This document shows, piece after piece, positions 5,539-5,629 of a stretch of DNA of 5,629 nt (position 1 is its first letter; the number at the start of each line of letters is the position of its first letter). A program made the translations under genes and the position numbers. The stretch is taken from positions 1-5,629 of the forward strand of contig CAMWMT010000210.1 of NCBI GenBank assembly GCA_947175375.1. The letters are read 5' to 3'. The notes beneath the pieces are model-generated. The model was not told the origin of the DNA, did not search any database, and saw only the letters and a program-made list of their open reading frames with translations. Origin of the DNA: an uncultured Clostridiaceae bacterium. Its GTDB lineage: Bacteria; Bacillota; Clostridia; Lachnospirales; Lachnospiraceae.

Positions 5539-5629
5539 TTACAGAGCTTTTATGAAACGAAGAAATGCTTCCCGTCCTTCCTCTGTATATTTATAGACGC
5601 CTGCATCCTCCAGTACCTTTACGAATACA
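5539..5629 (-). CDS. C-terminal end of an unidentified protein (partial)
   Basis: The - strand frame entering from the right edge encodes 29 residues and ends at TAA (5541-5539). The visible tail ends in KYTEEGREAFLRFIKAL, an amphipathic helix-like sequence. This type of ending occurs in some winged-helix transcriptional regulators (LTEEGREA... style), but 29 residues are too few to assign a family. It reads in the same direction as purO, about 400 nt upstream. The promoter and riboswitch between them suggest a separate transcription unit. No terminator is visible in the 26 bp between its stop and the purO promoter, so read-through is possible until the riboswitch terminator. Confidence 0.6.
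   Translation of the reverse strand, partial: VFVKVLEDAGVYKYTEEGREAFLRFIKAL

Overview
The window looks like part of a chromosome of a gut-type Firmicute, most likely a Lachnospiraceae relative. This is inferred from the paired glgC-glgD glycogen genes, strong AGGAGG-type ribosome binding sites, moderate GC with AT-rich intergenic DNA, and a split purine-synthesis gene pair. No ribosomal RNA or other direct taxonomic marker is present.

Left half, + strand (1-2928): a glycogen locus. It holds the C-terminal 180 codons of a GlgX/isoamylase-type debranching enzyme, then an AT-rich gap with a good sigma-A promoter and several TTGTGCA-like half-sites. The tightly coupled pair glgC (catalytic ADP-glucose pyrophosphorylase) and glgD (a paralogue without the catalytic motifs) follows. 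Together they supply ADP-glucose for glycogen synthesis, while the debranching enzyme works on the polymer.

Middle (2929-3229): a gene-free zone between two converging operons. It contains a perfect 11-bp hairpin just after glgD and a ~62-nt sequence unit in two direct copies and one inverted copy. The second direct copy and the inverted copy fold into one very long imperfect hairpin (3032-3187). It is likely a two-way transcription barrier, and the unit may belong to a genome-wide repeat family.

Right half, - strand (5629-3230): the last 29 codons of an unidentified gene, a consensus promoter, a ~340-nt leader, then two genes for the last two steps of IMP synthesis. These are an archaeal-type IMP cyclohydrolase (PurO family) and a free-standing AICAR transformylase whose sequence resembles the transformylase half of animal ATIC more than ordinary bacterial PurH. 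The leader carries a ZTP (pfl) riboswitch whose conserved 3' element is also the 5' arm of an intrinsic terminator. ZTP derives from ZMP (AICAR), the substrate of the downstream transformylase, so the circuit reads as a substrate-sensing ON switch.

The most interesting items are the overlap of riboswitch and terminator, an apparent extra hairpin inside the aptamer, the split purine enzymes with a eukaryote-like transformylase, and the repeat/hairpin block.
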